Shown one piece after another: positions 45,401 through 53,974 of a stretch of 64,000 nt of DNA; the stretch's first letter is position 1, and every line of letters starts with the position of its first letter. Origin of the DNA: Stomorhina lunata. Taxonomy: Eukaryota > Arthropoda > Insecta > Diptera > Rhiniidae. The stretch is taken from NCBI GenBank assembly GCA_933228675.1, contig OW121743.1, positions 13,053,371 through 13,117,370 on the forward strand, in the 5' to 3' direction. The notes under the pieces are model-generated. The model was not told where the DNA came from. It saw only the letters and a list, made by a program, of their open reading frames with translations, and did no database searches. Position numbers and translations under genes: made by a program.

Positions 45401-46994
45401 AAGAACCTTGAATGGTTATTGAGGAGCGCTCATCACAAAAGCAAGGGAAAAACTTTGTGGGAAAGAGCTTCTGGAAATAATCTAGAAGAGACTAGTGTTT
45501 CGCACTGTTCCGATGCAGTTGAGTGCTTTAGACATCTCTTCATCATAAATCAAGGAAGAGCTTCTTTTAGAATTTAATGAGGATGTGGACATGAAATTGG
45601 AAAAAATTTGATGTCCCTTTGCTTGCTTTAGAAAAATCTCTCTAAGGTCTCTAAGGCTGCTTTTTTATCATAGACTCTCCTCTTGGCTTAAGAAAGAACC
45701 GATAAAGTTATTTATTATTCAAGAGCCTTAGATGGTTGGTGTTAGGGTTTGTGGATTAAGAACTTCTGGTTTTAGTTCTGAATTCTAAGTACGGGTGAAT
45801 GTGACTTGTAAGCAATAGAGTCTTTATATTTTTCTTGTACCTCTTTTTGGTAGGGATGATTTAAAAGTAGCCAGCCTGAACTTTAGAAACTAATAAACTG
45901 ATGTCTGACGTCATTATATAGACCAAAAAGCCTTCTAACGTGCTGGTAAAATAAGATGTTTAAGAAATGCTGAGTATATCCTGATAGTGTCAAGTGTTTT
46001 TCTGAGAAGGAGGAAGCCAGAAAGTAATGAACACGTTAATGGTAGTGTAGGGGATGTCGGAAACCAAGCAACGGTTCCGATTTGTCTTTACTTGGGAAGA
46101 CTAATCTTGGTTATCTTTCATCTTAACTGTGGGCACTCCTCCTCGTGGCATTACGTTAACTCTCGTTGATGTAGTGAGCTAACATGTAACGCGAGTTGTC
46201 CTACGAACCATAAAAATATGTGTTAGGACTAGTAACCCACTTCTGAAAAAAAAAAATAATTACTATGAAAAAGAAGAGGACGTCCGAAACTTCGATAGAA
46301 AGACCAAGTATAAATTAGAGAATATGCACACAAGATCGAGCTAGAGAATAAGCGCACAAGATCGAAGTGCATGGAATTCTAAAATAAGCTCGGCCTTTGA
46401 CCCTAAAAGGTTCTAAATATATAGACCATTTAAGTAAGTATTTATGGTAGTAGAAACTTAAACACTTAAAGAGACGATGCAAAAAATTCTTTAAGTTGGC
46501 TAAGTTCACAAGAAAGAAATGATGTATAGGTTATGCAGCAAAACAATGTTTGTAAGAGAATCGGAATGGTTTCCTCGTTTTAAGTTTAAAAATCGCTTAA
46601 AAAGTTTACAACATCACGGAAAAATAGGAAGTTTGGAACATAAGCAGCATTGGCGTTGCCGGACAACAAAGAAGCTTGTTTATCACTTGAAAGAAAGGGA
46701 TTTTATAATGATTTCAAATCTGTTCTACCGAAATTTCGAAAATAAACTCTTGCCTTAGGGAAACCTTCCCTTAACCTACTTAAGCCAAATAGAAGCAAAA
46801 ATAAACAAAAAATCTTCTTAAATTAAACCAAAAAGAGGAGCATAAACTTTTTTTAAACTTACCTTTCTCTGATTTAAACGCTCCCTCTCACGACTGGCCT
46901 CTCTGGCCAATTGCTCTCGCATCTCCCGCTCTCTTCGCTTCTCGCGTTTGCGCTCAATCTGTTCTAGTTCATGGAGATTAGGTAAACTACCCAT
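30455..46994 (-). CDS. UNC93-family multi-pass membrane protein
   Basis: UNC93 proteins are major-facilitator-fold membrane proteins that act as ion-channel regulators or trafficking chaperones; the partner here is unknown. Five exons join in frame: 46994-46863, 40048-39740, 34649-33372, 33303-33174 and 30816-30455, giving 736 residues. Intron phases are 0, 0, 0 and 1. Residues 1-44 form a highly charged helix (ERKREKRREREMREQ). Residues 45-147 are Ala/Gly/His-rich, low complexity. The transporter part starts near residue 220 (CAVLVPIFALQGSNSIW). A Ser/Thr-rich loop at about 409-438 precedes a CGADMC motif at about 475-480. Then come GTEQAYILSDFLR and AFVSCSLGVN across a splice, and terminal helices with SWGACNGMWETLLF. 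It is longer than typical UNC93 proteins because of the N-terminal extension and the loop. Exons 2 and 3 could be alternatively used, since phase 0 allows skipping of exon 2. Confidence 0.85.
30879..30930 (+). repeat. family P end fragment
   Basis: AAGTACGAAAGTGTTATAG then TTGGTCAAGCCCGAC, the conserved start of family P, lies just upstream of exon 5 of the UNC93-like gene, inside intron 4. Confidence 0.6.
30931..31880. repeat. tandem repeat of about 125 bp, 7-8 degenerate units
   Basis: The phrase GACTTTCTAAAAGCCATAG recurs near 30.97, 31.07, 31.19, 31.32, 31.45, 31.57, 31.70 and 31.86 kb. It is followed by GTAGCAGCCTCCGAAAT. The units differ by substitutions and short indels. It lies in intron 4 of the UNC93-like gene and abuts the 11-bp satellite. 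Confidence 0.85.
31881..33046. repeat. 11-bp satellite S2 (CTAGTTCAGTT), array 1
   Basis: Over 100 tandem copies of CTAGTTCAGTT with only a few single-base variants (TTGGTTC, TTCGGTT). It lies in intron 4 of the UNC93-like gene and ends about 130 bp from the donor site of exon 4. Confidence 0.97.
34735..39352. repeat. 11-bp satellite S2, array 2, about 4.6 kb
   Basis: The centre (about 35.05-37.89 kb) is almost pure CTAGTTCAGTT. Both edges (34.73-34.87 and 37.89-39.35 kb) are mixed 11- and 12-bp units, the 12-mer being CTAGGTTCAGTT, with many point changes. It fills most of intron 2 of the UNC93-like gene in the same orientation as array 1. Confidence 0.97.
39353..39739. other. intron sequence between satellite and exon 2
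   Basis: Nothing recognised apart from the exon 2 donor (AG then GTAATT) at its end. Confidence 0.4.
40052..40133. repeat. GA/CT microsatellite at the exon 2 acceptor
   Basis: GAGAGA with GACA interruptions on the plus strand. On the gene's strand it is a long CT tract running directly into the acceptor TTTCAG of UNC93-like exon 2, so it serves as an extended polypyrimidine tract. Confidence 0.9.
40134..40440. other. intron sequence, nothing recognised
   Basis: AT-rich part of intron 1 of the UNC93-like gene. Confidence 0.35.
40441..40975 (+). mobile_element. LINE family B 3'-end remnant
   Basis: It ends CCCTATAACTCCACTGGGAG then TCAGGGATAACAGAAG, the shared 3' end of family B. The part before it has no consistent frame. 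Higher GC content than the flanks supports an insertion. Confidence 0.5.
40976..41885. other. decayed repeat DNA in UNC93-like intron 1
   Basis: No clear frame. A stretch near 41.47-41.63 kb (YNNYIQSKN-type translation) may be LINE C-terminal debris, but this is weak. Confidence 0.35.
41886..42480 (+). pseudogene. LINE family B C-terminal fragment
   Basis: A 117-codon frame contains ESRINKAKSAFGILRAIW, TTKLRIYSNIKFILYYDCKTW and LQTFTNKCLSQIPNIW. After a stop the next frame reads KWQWVGHTLRR and NIARQALRWN. This is the conserved region that follows the reverse transcriptase in this family (consensus-type CETW, INKCLRxIxxIWWPD, GHTLRR, ALxWNPQG). It is truncated at the 5' end. The same region is at 7.02-7.26 kb (minus) and 50.49-50.94 kb. 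Confidence 0.8.
42481..42829. other. repeat DNA with a 17-bp perfect hairpin
   Basis: Contains the inverted repeat ATCCGTCAATTCTAGAG / CTCTAGAATTGACGGAT at 42616-42632 and 42641-42657, with an 8-nt loop. No gene seen. Confidence 0.6.
42830..43147. repeat. degenerate tandem repeat, left part
   Basis: The unit phrase TGATTGAAACTTCTTCCGGTGTAAGG is found here and again at about 45.08 kb, beyond the mariner insertion. CTCATACTGATC recurs at about 43.03 and 45.22 kb. The mariner complex therefore sits inside an older repeat array in UNC93-like intron 1. Confidence 0.6.
43148..43255 (-). mobile_element. DD41D mariner end fragment
   Basis: The first 108 bp match the left end of the two full copies, starting ATGGGTGTTTTTTTTAGAGG after a TA. 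The match breaks off abruptly inside the region just beyond the transposase stop codon. Confidence 0.9.
43256..43740 (-). pseudogene. reverse transcriptase fragment trapped between mariner ends
   Basis: A minus-strand frame includes AIWEALRCKGVPKKITRLIKE, VGVRQECMLSPLLFNIVLD (reverse transcriptase domain B) and DDIDYADAVCLFS. In the last, the catalytic YADD box has changed to YADA. The frame continues through QTFTSRAALAGLQINIKK. This is a different LINE lineage from family B. It lacks its N-terminal half and runs into the adjacent mariner end. Confidence 0.85.
43741..45044 (-). mobile_element. DD41D (rosa-like) mariner, copy 2, 1304 bp, apparently complete
   Basis: Flanked by TA at 43739-43740 and 45045-45046. 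The terminal inverted repeats are as in copy 1. It carries an uninterrupted transposase. It is in intron 1 of the UNC93-like gene, same strand as the gene. Confidence 0.95.
43847..44950 (-). CDS. mariner DD41D transposase, intact reading frame
   Basis: A 367-residue transposase that would cut and paste its own element at TA sites in the nucleus. The N-terminal DNA-binding half has two helix-turn-helix regions: residues about 10-60 (TKEQRLQIVQIYFENNGSVR) and about 80-130 (ETIAAVEQSVEEDP, then LCPSTLWKILRKDLGL). The RNase H-like catalytic core has D165 (ILFSDEAHFW), D258 (WFQQDDATCH) and D300 (DLTPLDYFLWGYVK). There are 41 residues between the second and third aspartates, so it belongs to the DD41D (rosa) group rather than DD34D mariner. 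The residue after D258 is Asp where relatives usually have Gly. Met7 (MNRLTKEQR) is as likely a start as Met1. No frameshift or stop is seen. Activity is not shown by sequence alone. Confidence 0.93.
   Translation of the reverse strand: MVCHFIMNRLTKEQRLQIVQIYFENNGSVREVYRKLRPFYGRHNRPSEQLIRLTMDRFRTTFTLCDNTHPQRRRTVRTEETIAAVEQSVEEDPNESIRHRAQQLELCPSTLWKILRKDLGLRPDKIQLVQELKPRDHAMRRDFGVWAENEIDLDADFQRKILFSDEAHFWLNGYVNKQNCRIWSEENPHETLETPLHPQKLTVWCALWAGGVIGPYFFRNNAGESVTINGDRYRAMITDYFVPQLDRMNVDELWFQQDDATCHTAHVTIDLLKKTFDERIISRNGPVNWPPRSCDLTPLDYFLWGYVKSLVYANKPETLGDLEANIRGVIANIRPHMLEKVVENWTCRIGFIRASRGGHMPVIIFKH
45047..45740. repeat. degenerate tandem repeat, right part
   Basis: Continuation of the array seen at 42.83-43.15 kb. 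Phrases such as AACTTCTTCCGGTGTAAGGA and CTATGGCTACATCTGTATGA recur with heavy divergence. No coding sequence. Confidence 0.55.
45741..45985. other. intron sequence, nothing recognised
   Basis: No frame or repeat recognised. Confidence 0.3.
45986..46470 (+). repeat. interspersed repeat family A, copy 4
   Basis: Inverted relative to copies 1 and 2. Shared words include CATGGAATTCTAAAATA and AGAATATGC. It contains the junction TAGTGAGCTAACATG also seen inverted at about 1.49 kb. It is the longest copy and shows that the family is at least about 450 bp. Confidence 0.6.
46471..46862. other. intron 1 sequence, nothing recognised
   Basis: A 79-codon plus-strand frame is present but has no recognised features. 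Confidence 0.35.
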
Positions 46995-47880
46995 GTTGAG
47001 GTTGACGTTAAATATTTAAAACTTTAAAACTTATTTTGTTGTTTTTTTTTTTATTGTTTTGTTGTTAAACTTGTTTTTTTTGTGTGTTTGTTTCTTTAAA
47101 GTTTAAAGCAAAACATGATAAAGCTGCAAAGGGGGACGGATGGTCTCAGAGACTGAAAACAACGTGGTTAGACATTAGAGCGGCTGTTTTGGGTAAATCC
47201 CTGAAAATGAACTTTGATTACTTTTAAGGTAACATCTTGATTTTTTTGTGTCTAAGACCTTTTCTGTCTAATTAAGACTTTAAAAAATGGATAAAATTTT
47301 GGTACTTTCAGTAATTATCTCATGTGTTCCAAAGCTACTTTGCATTTTGAATCCAAAACAAAATTTTACAATCTTTATTCCAAATACCTTAAATTTATAG
47401 GACAAACATTATTAAGATGTTCCCTTAAAATAAACCAAACTTGATTTTCAGGGGGTGACTAGTCAAAGCCGCTCTAAGACTTATTTAAGACATTAGGAAA
47501 AACTTTTTTTAATACTCACATATTTTTACTTAAATGTAGAAGTAGAGGCATTTTGTATTGTTTTTGACAGTTGACCATAATGATTTTGTGGTTTTTGTTT
47601 ATGTTTAATTATCTTAAAAAAAAAAATTAAACAAATTCGAAATGGAAACATGAGTTAATTAAAATGGAAAATCTTAAAAAATAACAACAACTAAGAAAGT
47701 TATAAGTAGATGGTCAAGACCGACTAAATAATACCTTTAATTATTTGATTAAAGGAATAAACTCTGTACGCTTTAAGAGCGCGCGGAGGCTTACTTGGAT
47801 AGCATGAAAACTATTAAGCATAAGATATCAGTACCTGGTTGACCGAGAGTTGCTCGGAGCCTGGTCAAATGCACAGTTTA
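46995..47880. other. 5' flank of the UNC93-like gene
   Basis: It should include the 5' UTR and promoter. A T-rich tract lies at 47.03-47.09 kb. A family P end fragment (AAGAAAGTTATAAGTAGATG then GTCAAGACCGACTAAATAAT) lies at about 47.69-47.75 kb. No other gene is seen. Confidence 0.45.
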
Positions 47881-48645
47881 CGATTTAATTCATTTTGAGT
47901 AGTTTTCAATGATGTAACCTGTCGGAGTTGCTCATACCTACTAAGAAGAATCGTCTGCTTTGCTAATGATCATAACACGATAAAATGCATAATTTACGAT
48001 TTAATTCATTTTGATTAATTTTCAGTGGCGTCACCTGTCGGACTCTGGTCATATCAATTAATAAACCTTCTTCGGCTTATCTGCAACAACTTTGTTAAAG
48101 ACCATAGCATGATTAAATGTATAGATTACGATTTAATTGACTTTGAGTAAATTTCAGTGGCGCCACCTGTCGAAATTTCTTCATACTAACAATAAAACCT
48201 TCGTCGGCTAATGTGCAACAACTTTGCTAAAGATCATAGCATGATCAAATACACAGTTAACAATTTAACTCACTTTGAGTAATTTTCAGTAGCGCCACCT
48301 GTCGGAAATTGTTCACACCAAATAAGAAACCTTCGTCGGCTTATGCGCTACAACTTTGCTAAAGATCATAGCATAACCAAATGTACAGTTTACGATTTAA
48401 TTATTTTTTTAGTAATTTTCAGTGGCGCCACCTGTCGGAAATTGTTCACACCAAATAAGAAACCTTCGTCGGCTTATGCGCTACAACTTTGCTAAAGATC
48501 ATAGCATAACCAAATGTATAGTTTATGATTTAATACATTTTTTTAGTGATTTTCAGTGGCGCCACCTGTCGGAAATTAGTTTTAGCAACTTAAAAACATT
48601 TGCCGGCTTATCCGGAATATCTTCTCTAAAGAGCATAACATAATG
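47881..48645. repeat. tandem repeat of about 110-135 bp, 6 units
   Basis: TTTTCAGTGGCGCCACCTGTCGG recurs in variants at about 47.91, 48.02, 48.16, 48.29, 48.42 and 48.55 kb. Each is followed by AACTTTGCTAAAGATCATAGC-like and TACGATTTAATTCATTTT-like phrases. Units 4 and 5 are nearly identical. A plus-strand frame through the last units is a by-product. Confidence 0.88.
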
Positions 48646-49349
48646 AAATGCATAGTTTACTATTCTATAAAGAACACACATACAGACAAACGTTCATTTG
48701 TTTAAAAATTATAACATTACTAATTTTTTCCCCTTTTTTTATCCCTAATTTCAAAAAAGTAACATCTGCATATTTGGTACTTCTTTGGTACCAATTGAAT
48801 TCAGTATATTTTATTAAAACGCAGTTAACATAATGTTCCTATTCATAATACTTTTTGAGATGTTTAGTTATCATTTTTTTTACCATTTTGGTCCCAAAAT
48901 CAAGAAAGTACCAAAAACGTGTTCAATATATCTTTTACATCTATTGACTTTAGTACAAAGTTCCTTTCTATATTCTTTGGTTTAAGAAATAAGAGCGGTT
49001 TAAAAAAGTACCAAAAAAATTATTTTTACCCTTTTTTACCTCCTTTCGGACATAATTTCAAAAAAGTACCAAACACCTCTCCGCTTATTTTCATAGCTGT
49101 TCAAAACATCAATTTAATTTTGTTTCTATACCTATTACTTTAGGAGATATAAAGTTTTCGATTTTTTCCCCTTTTTACCCCCTTAGCGGTAAAACTTCTA
49201 AAAGTCCCTTCATATTCAATTTATACGTTAGCTCTATCAATCGGATCAAAGATTATTTCATAATTCTTTAAAAGAGTCGAAACTGAACTTATATCGGATT
49301 TTTCAACGGGGACGCTACAAAAGTACAGCGACAGGGGCAGTAGACGACG
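48646..49349. other. no gene recognised
   Basis: AT-rich DNA in which AAAAAAGTACCAAA-like phrases recur irregularly at about 48.75, 48.91, 49.00 and 49.06 kb. Possibly an old tandem repeat. Confidence 0.4.
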
Positions 49350-50040
49350 CCATATTTCTTGCTGCTCTTTTGACATATACGAGCCCACAACGAGTCGAAA
49401 TTATTCAAATTTACTACCGAAATTCGGTGTCAGTGAAATCAATGTTAAGATCGCGAATCATCTTTAGCGATGAGGCTCATTTTTGGCTGAATGGCTTTGT
49501 CAATAAACATAATATGCGTTATTGGGATCATTGCATCCCAAGAAAATACGGTTTGGTACGGTTTATGGGCTGGCTTTGTCATTGGGCCGTACTTCTTCCG
49601 TGATGATCAAGACCGGCATGTTACTGTGCATGGAAATCGCTAACGATCAATGATAACCGAATATTTTTGGCCCCAATTGGATGATATGGACTTGCAGGAT
49701 ATATGATTCCAACAGGACGGTGCCACACATCGAATCTCACAATCAATTTGTTGAAAATCAAGTTTGAAGAACGTGTTATCTCACGAAATGGTCCAGTCGA
49801 TTGGCCGCATCGGTCGTGCGCTTTGACGCCGTTAGACTATTTCCTGTGGGGCTAAGTCAAAACTATAGTCCATGCAAACAAGCCAGCAACGATTGATGAA
49901 CTTCGTACGAATATCGAACGTGATATTGCAGCAGTATTGACAAATTTATACTTGAAAACCGTCGAAAATTGGGTTCAGCGTTTGGACCTCTGCAAGCGTG
50001 CCCATGGTAGCGCGCTTATTGAAAACCCCTTTACCTTAAA
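49350..50040 (+). pseudogene. older DD41D mariner transposase relic
   Basis: Frames in order give SPQRVEIIQIYYRNSVSVKS, then (after a deletion) SRIIFSDEAHFWLNGFVNKH, then MITEYFWPQLDDMDLQD, FQQDGAT, and after a frameshift ERVISRNGPVDWPHRSCALT and PLDYFLWG. The third motif resembles the DD41D family, but the transposase differs clearly from the two young copies. Most of the N-terminal half is missing and there are several stops and frameshifts. Confidence 0.85.
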
Positions 50041-50164
50041 CTGTAGGGTCTGTTAGCGTCTTAGTACTTTGACATAAGAATATTTTTCCTGTTTTCTTAG
50101 CGAACTGGATTCTAAATTCTTTTTATTAATCTAAACTCTTAAAACTATCTCTCTGGAGCTAACG
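50041..50164. other. spacer, nothing recognised
   Basis: Short stretch between the mariner relic and the hairpin MITE. Confidence 0.3.
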
Positions 50165-50166
50165 TA

Positions 50167-50367
50167 TGCCCCTATTGCCGTTCTCAACTCAACTCAGTTT
50201 GATCGTCTGGCAGTCGACCCAACTTTCACTCACCGAATTATTTTTTGATATTGCGGAAATCAAAGTTTTTTAGTTCCGCAATATCAAAAAATAATTTTGG
50301 TTGAGCGAAAGTTGGGTCGACAGGCAAGCGACCATAATGAGTTGAGTTGAAAACGGTAATAGGGGCA
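50167..50367. mobile_element. 201-bp hairpin MITE with TA target duplication
   Basis: Almost the whole element is one inverted repeat: arms of about 88-95 bp around a short loop (about 50257-50271). The ends read TGCCCCTATTGCCGTT and, inverted, TGCCCCTATTACCGTT. TA occurs on both sides (50165-50166, 50368-50369), which points to mobilisation by a Tc1/mariner-type transposase. It is non-coding. Confidence 0.9.
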
Positions 50368-50484
50368 TAAATCTTATTTTGTACATGTGATTAAACCAAT
50401 GTCTAATCCATTGTTTAATGGTTAATCGAAGATGTTTCCTCGGATTGATTTTAATATTTGGTTTCTATATCTAATTAAATAAGG

Positions 50485-50940
50485 AAATCTCGGCAAATAT
50501 CAACAACAACTAAGTTACAAATATACAACTCTAGCGTCAAACCCATCTTGTACTACGAAACTTGGAAACGCACAAATGCCATCGATAAGCGCCTATAAAC
50601 TTTTGCGAACAGATGCTGGCGGCAGATCCTTAATATATGGTGACCGATCTACTAAATGCGACAAACCAAATCCCTGCTTATATACAATGGAAATGGCGAT
50701 GGATAGACCACTTTGAAGGCCAAGTACTAACATTGCTCGACAAGCTCTTCGTTGGAATCCACAGGGAAGAGGCCGCCGTATTGGTACACCTGCTAGAACT
50801 TAGAGAGGGTCAATTAATGCAGAGTTGGAATCAGCAAACTATTCATGGAATCACATATGCCTAACATCTCGCAATAGAGTTCGATATAAAAGAATGGTTG
50901 AGGCCCTATGCTCCACTGAGAGTCAAAGATAACAGAAGAA
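50485..50940 (+). pseudogene. LINE family B C-terminal fragment with 3' end
   Basis: Translations in shifting frames match 41.99-42.35 kb: RQISTTTKLQIYNSSVKPIL, then YETWKRTNAIDKRL. It continues to the shared 3' end GAGGCCCTATGCTCCACTG at about 50.90 kb. Many stops. Part of the 41.9 kb copy's sequence is missing. Confidence 0.75.
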
Positions 50941-52250
50941 GACGCTTAAATCTGAAAACTGTGTCTCTGGATCTTACTAGATCTTATTTTGTTCGTCAAC
51001 GCAGATTACGTTTGATATTCGGGAACTAGAAGAAGTCATAGGTTACTCAGTCAGCATGAGTCATGAATTCAATGTTTTGACTGCTGAAAAATTGACTTGT
51101 TTGACGAGATGTTCGAAAGATCGATGTTCGAGGTCGTATATCATTCAAAATTCACACTGAGGCAACTACTGCCTTTAGAGAGTAGTAGAGAGGTGAAAGG
51201 TTGTGAATATGAAAGATGAAGCATTATATAATACAATACTATTATTGTGCGTTATGTCTATTTTTAGAACAGTGAAGTTGCGCCATCTGTTGTAAGCTTG
51301 ACGTAATGTTTAAGCTTTTTTGTTCTACAGCCAAATTTTGCATCGACGGCGTGTTATTGCTGCGGGCTTGACGCAAATGGAAGAGGTTGGTAACACAGAA
51401 AAAAATAATAACGTTTTTGGTAGCAGCTTTCGTTAGTCACCCGGTATATTAAGAAATGTAAAAGGTTTTAGAAAAATATCAACCAAAGTGATTGTCGGTT
51501 CCTAACTCGTTCATAATGCTATAGAAATTTATAAACCGGTGGGTATGCATGGGTTATAAGTAGTTACAGTAAATCGAGAAAAGCTCATTTACGCATGGAT
51601 TTCTGAGCTTTTCGGTTTCTTAAAGCATAGCTATTTTCTCAAATCAGTGGTTTCTTTTAATCCTGCTAAGGCGGCAATAATACAGTTGTTTGCTGCCATT
51701 GTTGCTTCTATTCTAAGGATTTCTTTTCTTATAGCTGCTTTCACTTTACAATACATTAAGATGTCAATTCACACAATTGTGCTGTGTCAATGGAAACTTA
51801 TTTCATATTGTGGTAAACAGTCTAGGATTTATAATATACTCGTATTGTATTTTGTAAACTTTCTTTTATAAATTTATTCCTTCAATTTGTTGCTACTAAA
51901 TAACAACATCTAGATAATGATCATCAACAACATCATCATTATTGTCTTTATTATTTTGTGGTCATTTAATTTATGATTTTTGACATATGCCTTTAAAATC
52001 CATTAGCTGCTGTCATAAGCCATTAATTTTCCACTATAAAGGCAGTTCTGTCAATTCCATGAAATCCTTTTTTTTCAACAGAAAATAATTCCAATAAATC
52101 TGAAATGAAAGAAAATAAAACAAAAATATTAAATTAAATTTAGAGTTCGAAATTTATAAGATAAAAATATAAGAAGATACAAAATTTAGATACCTATACA
52201 AAAGGTTAAAATTCTTATTTAAACAAAAACCTAATAAGACCTTATCTAGA
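50941..52250. other. no gene recognised
   Basis: No exon-like or repeat structure stands out. A 74-codon plus-strand frame at 51647-51871 is hydrophobic but has no family resemblance. Confidence 0.4.
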
Positions 52251-52251
52251 C

Positions 52252-53075
52252 TAGAACTGAACTAGAACTGAACTAGAACTGAACTAGAACTGAACTAGAA
52301 CTGAACTAGAACTGAACTAGAACTGAACTAGAACTGAACTAGAACTGAACTAGAACTGAACTAGAACTGAACTAGAACTGAACTAGAACTGAACTAGAAC
52401 TGAACTAGAACTGAACTAGAACTGAACTAGAACTGAACTAGAACTGAACTAGAACTGAACTAGAACTGAACTAGAACTGAACTAGAACTGAACTAGAACT
52501 GAACTAGAACTGAACTAGAACTGAACTAGAACTGAACTAGAACTGAACTAGAACTGAACTAGAACTGAACTAGAACTGAACTAGAACTGAACTAGAACTG
52601 AACTAGAACTGAACTAGAACTGAACTAGAACTGAACTAGAACTGAACTAGAACTGAACTAGAACTGAACTAGAACTGAACTAGAACTGAACTAGAACTGA
52701 ACTAGAACTGAACTAGAACTGAACTAGAACTGAACTAGAACTGAACTAGAACTGAACTAGAACTGAACTAGAACTGAACTAGAACTGAACTAGAACTGAA
52801 CTAGAACTGAACTAGAACTGAACTAGAACTGAACTAGAACTGAACTAGAACTGAACTAGAACTGAACTAGAACTGAACTAGAACTGAACTAGAACTGAAC
52901 TAGAACTGAACTAGAACTGAACTAGAACTGAACTAGAATTAAACTAGAACTTAAGCTAAAACTGAACCTAAGCCTAGACCTGAACCTAAACCTAGACCTA
53001 AACCTAAAACTACACCTGAACCTGGAACTAAACCTAGATTTGAACCTTGAACCGAATTAAAACTGAACTAGAACT
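52252..53075. repeat. 11-bp satellite S2, array 3, opposite orientation
   Basis: The unit is CTAGAACTGAA, the reverse complement of the S2 unit. About 52.25-52.93 kb is nearly pure. The right edge decays into 12-bp and other variants (CTAGACCTGAAC). Confidence 0.97.
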
Positions 53076-53970
53076 TATTTGTAATTTATAACTTTTAATT
53101 AAGGCCTCATTAATATAACTTAAGTGGTAAAATAGGAATTAGTAAATTCATTAATTGTTGGCTTTTTGAACAAAAGTTTAGGTTTTGCTGTTAAGTTAAT
53201 TACATTTCAGAGGATATTTTGTGGCACTTTTTGTTTTATTAATTCCTTTTGCGCAATAATAGTTTAGGCGTGTTAACTAATTATCTTAATTACACAAAAA
53301 TTTCTTTTTAAATTATTTCATCTCCTTTTTGGCCTTTACAATTTTTGTGTTTGATTTCTGTGATTCTAATTAACCGTTGTATATTGTATAGCATACTTAA
53401 AGGGGCATTTGGCTTTTGTTTTAAATTGTAAAGTTTCTTTTGGCATCTTTGAACCTTTTTGTGATTTAGAAGTCAAAGATTTTTCTAATAAAAGAAATAT
53501 GTATTCTTTTAGATTAAAATATTCAACTTTTTCTTCCCAAAAATGGCAAAAGACGCCCAAGTAAAATAAAAATTTAATATATAGAATCTGTAGATTATTC
53601 AGCAAATTTAGAGACTCTTCCAAAATCCTAAGAATACTTTTGTTTGTTTTCTTTATTTTGAGATTATATCTAATGACTTTTTGTTTTTATAGACTTAAAT
53701 ATAATAAATTGTGTATGTATAGGAGCTATTAATAAATAATACACATACACATGCATAACAATGACACGTAAACCAAAACCGACTAAACATTTATTTACTC
53801 TATCAAATTGCGTGTTACATCTTATCAACATCAACTGACACGATGATCTCTCAACAAGTCACTTGTTGACATACAAAAAACAAAAACAAACTATTGTCAA
53901 AGTACGTACTGTCATTTTACTTGAGGAAAAATATTTAAACATTCAGTTCATTCCTTAAAAGTAACTACAT
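53076..53970. other. no gene recognised
   Basis: AT-rich. No supported coding sequence. Confidence 0.4.
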
Positions 53971-53974
53971 GTTT

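Noticed and set aside
49370..49603. 77-codon frame as a separate gene
   Set aside because: It is the start of a mariner relic with an internal deletion.
53366..53623. 85-codon minus-strand frame
   Set aside because: Phe/Lys/Leu-rich translation typical of AT-rich DNA, with no motif or neighbouring exon.
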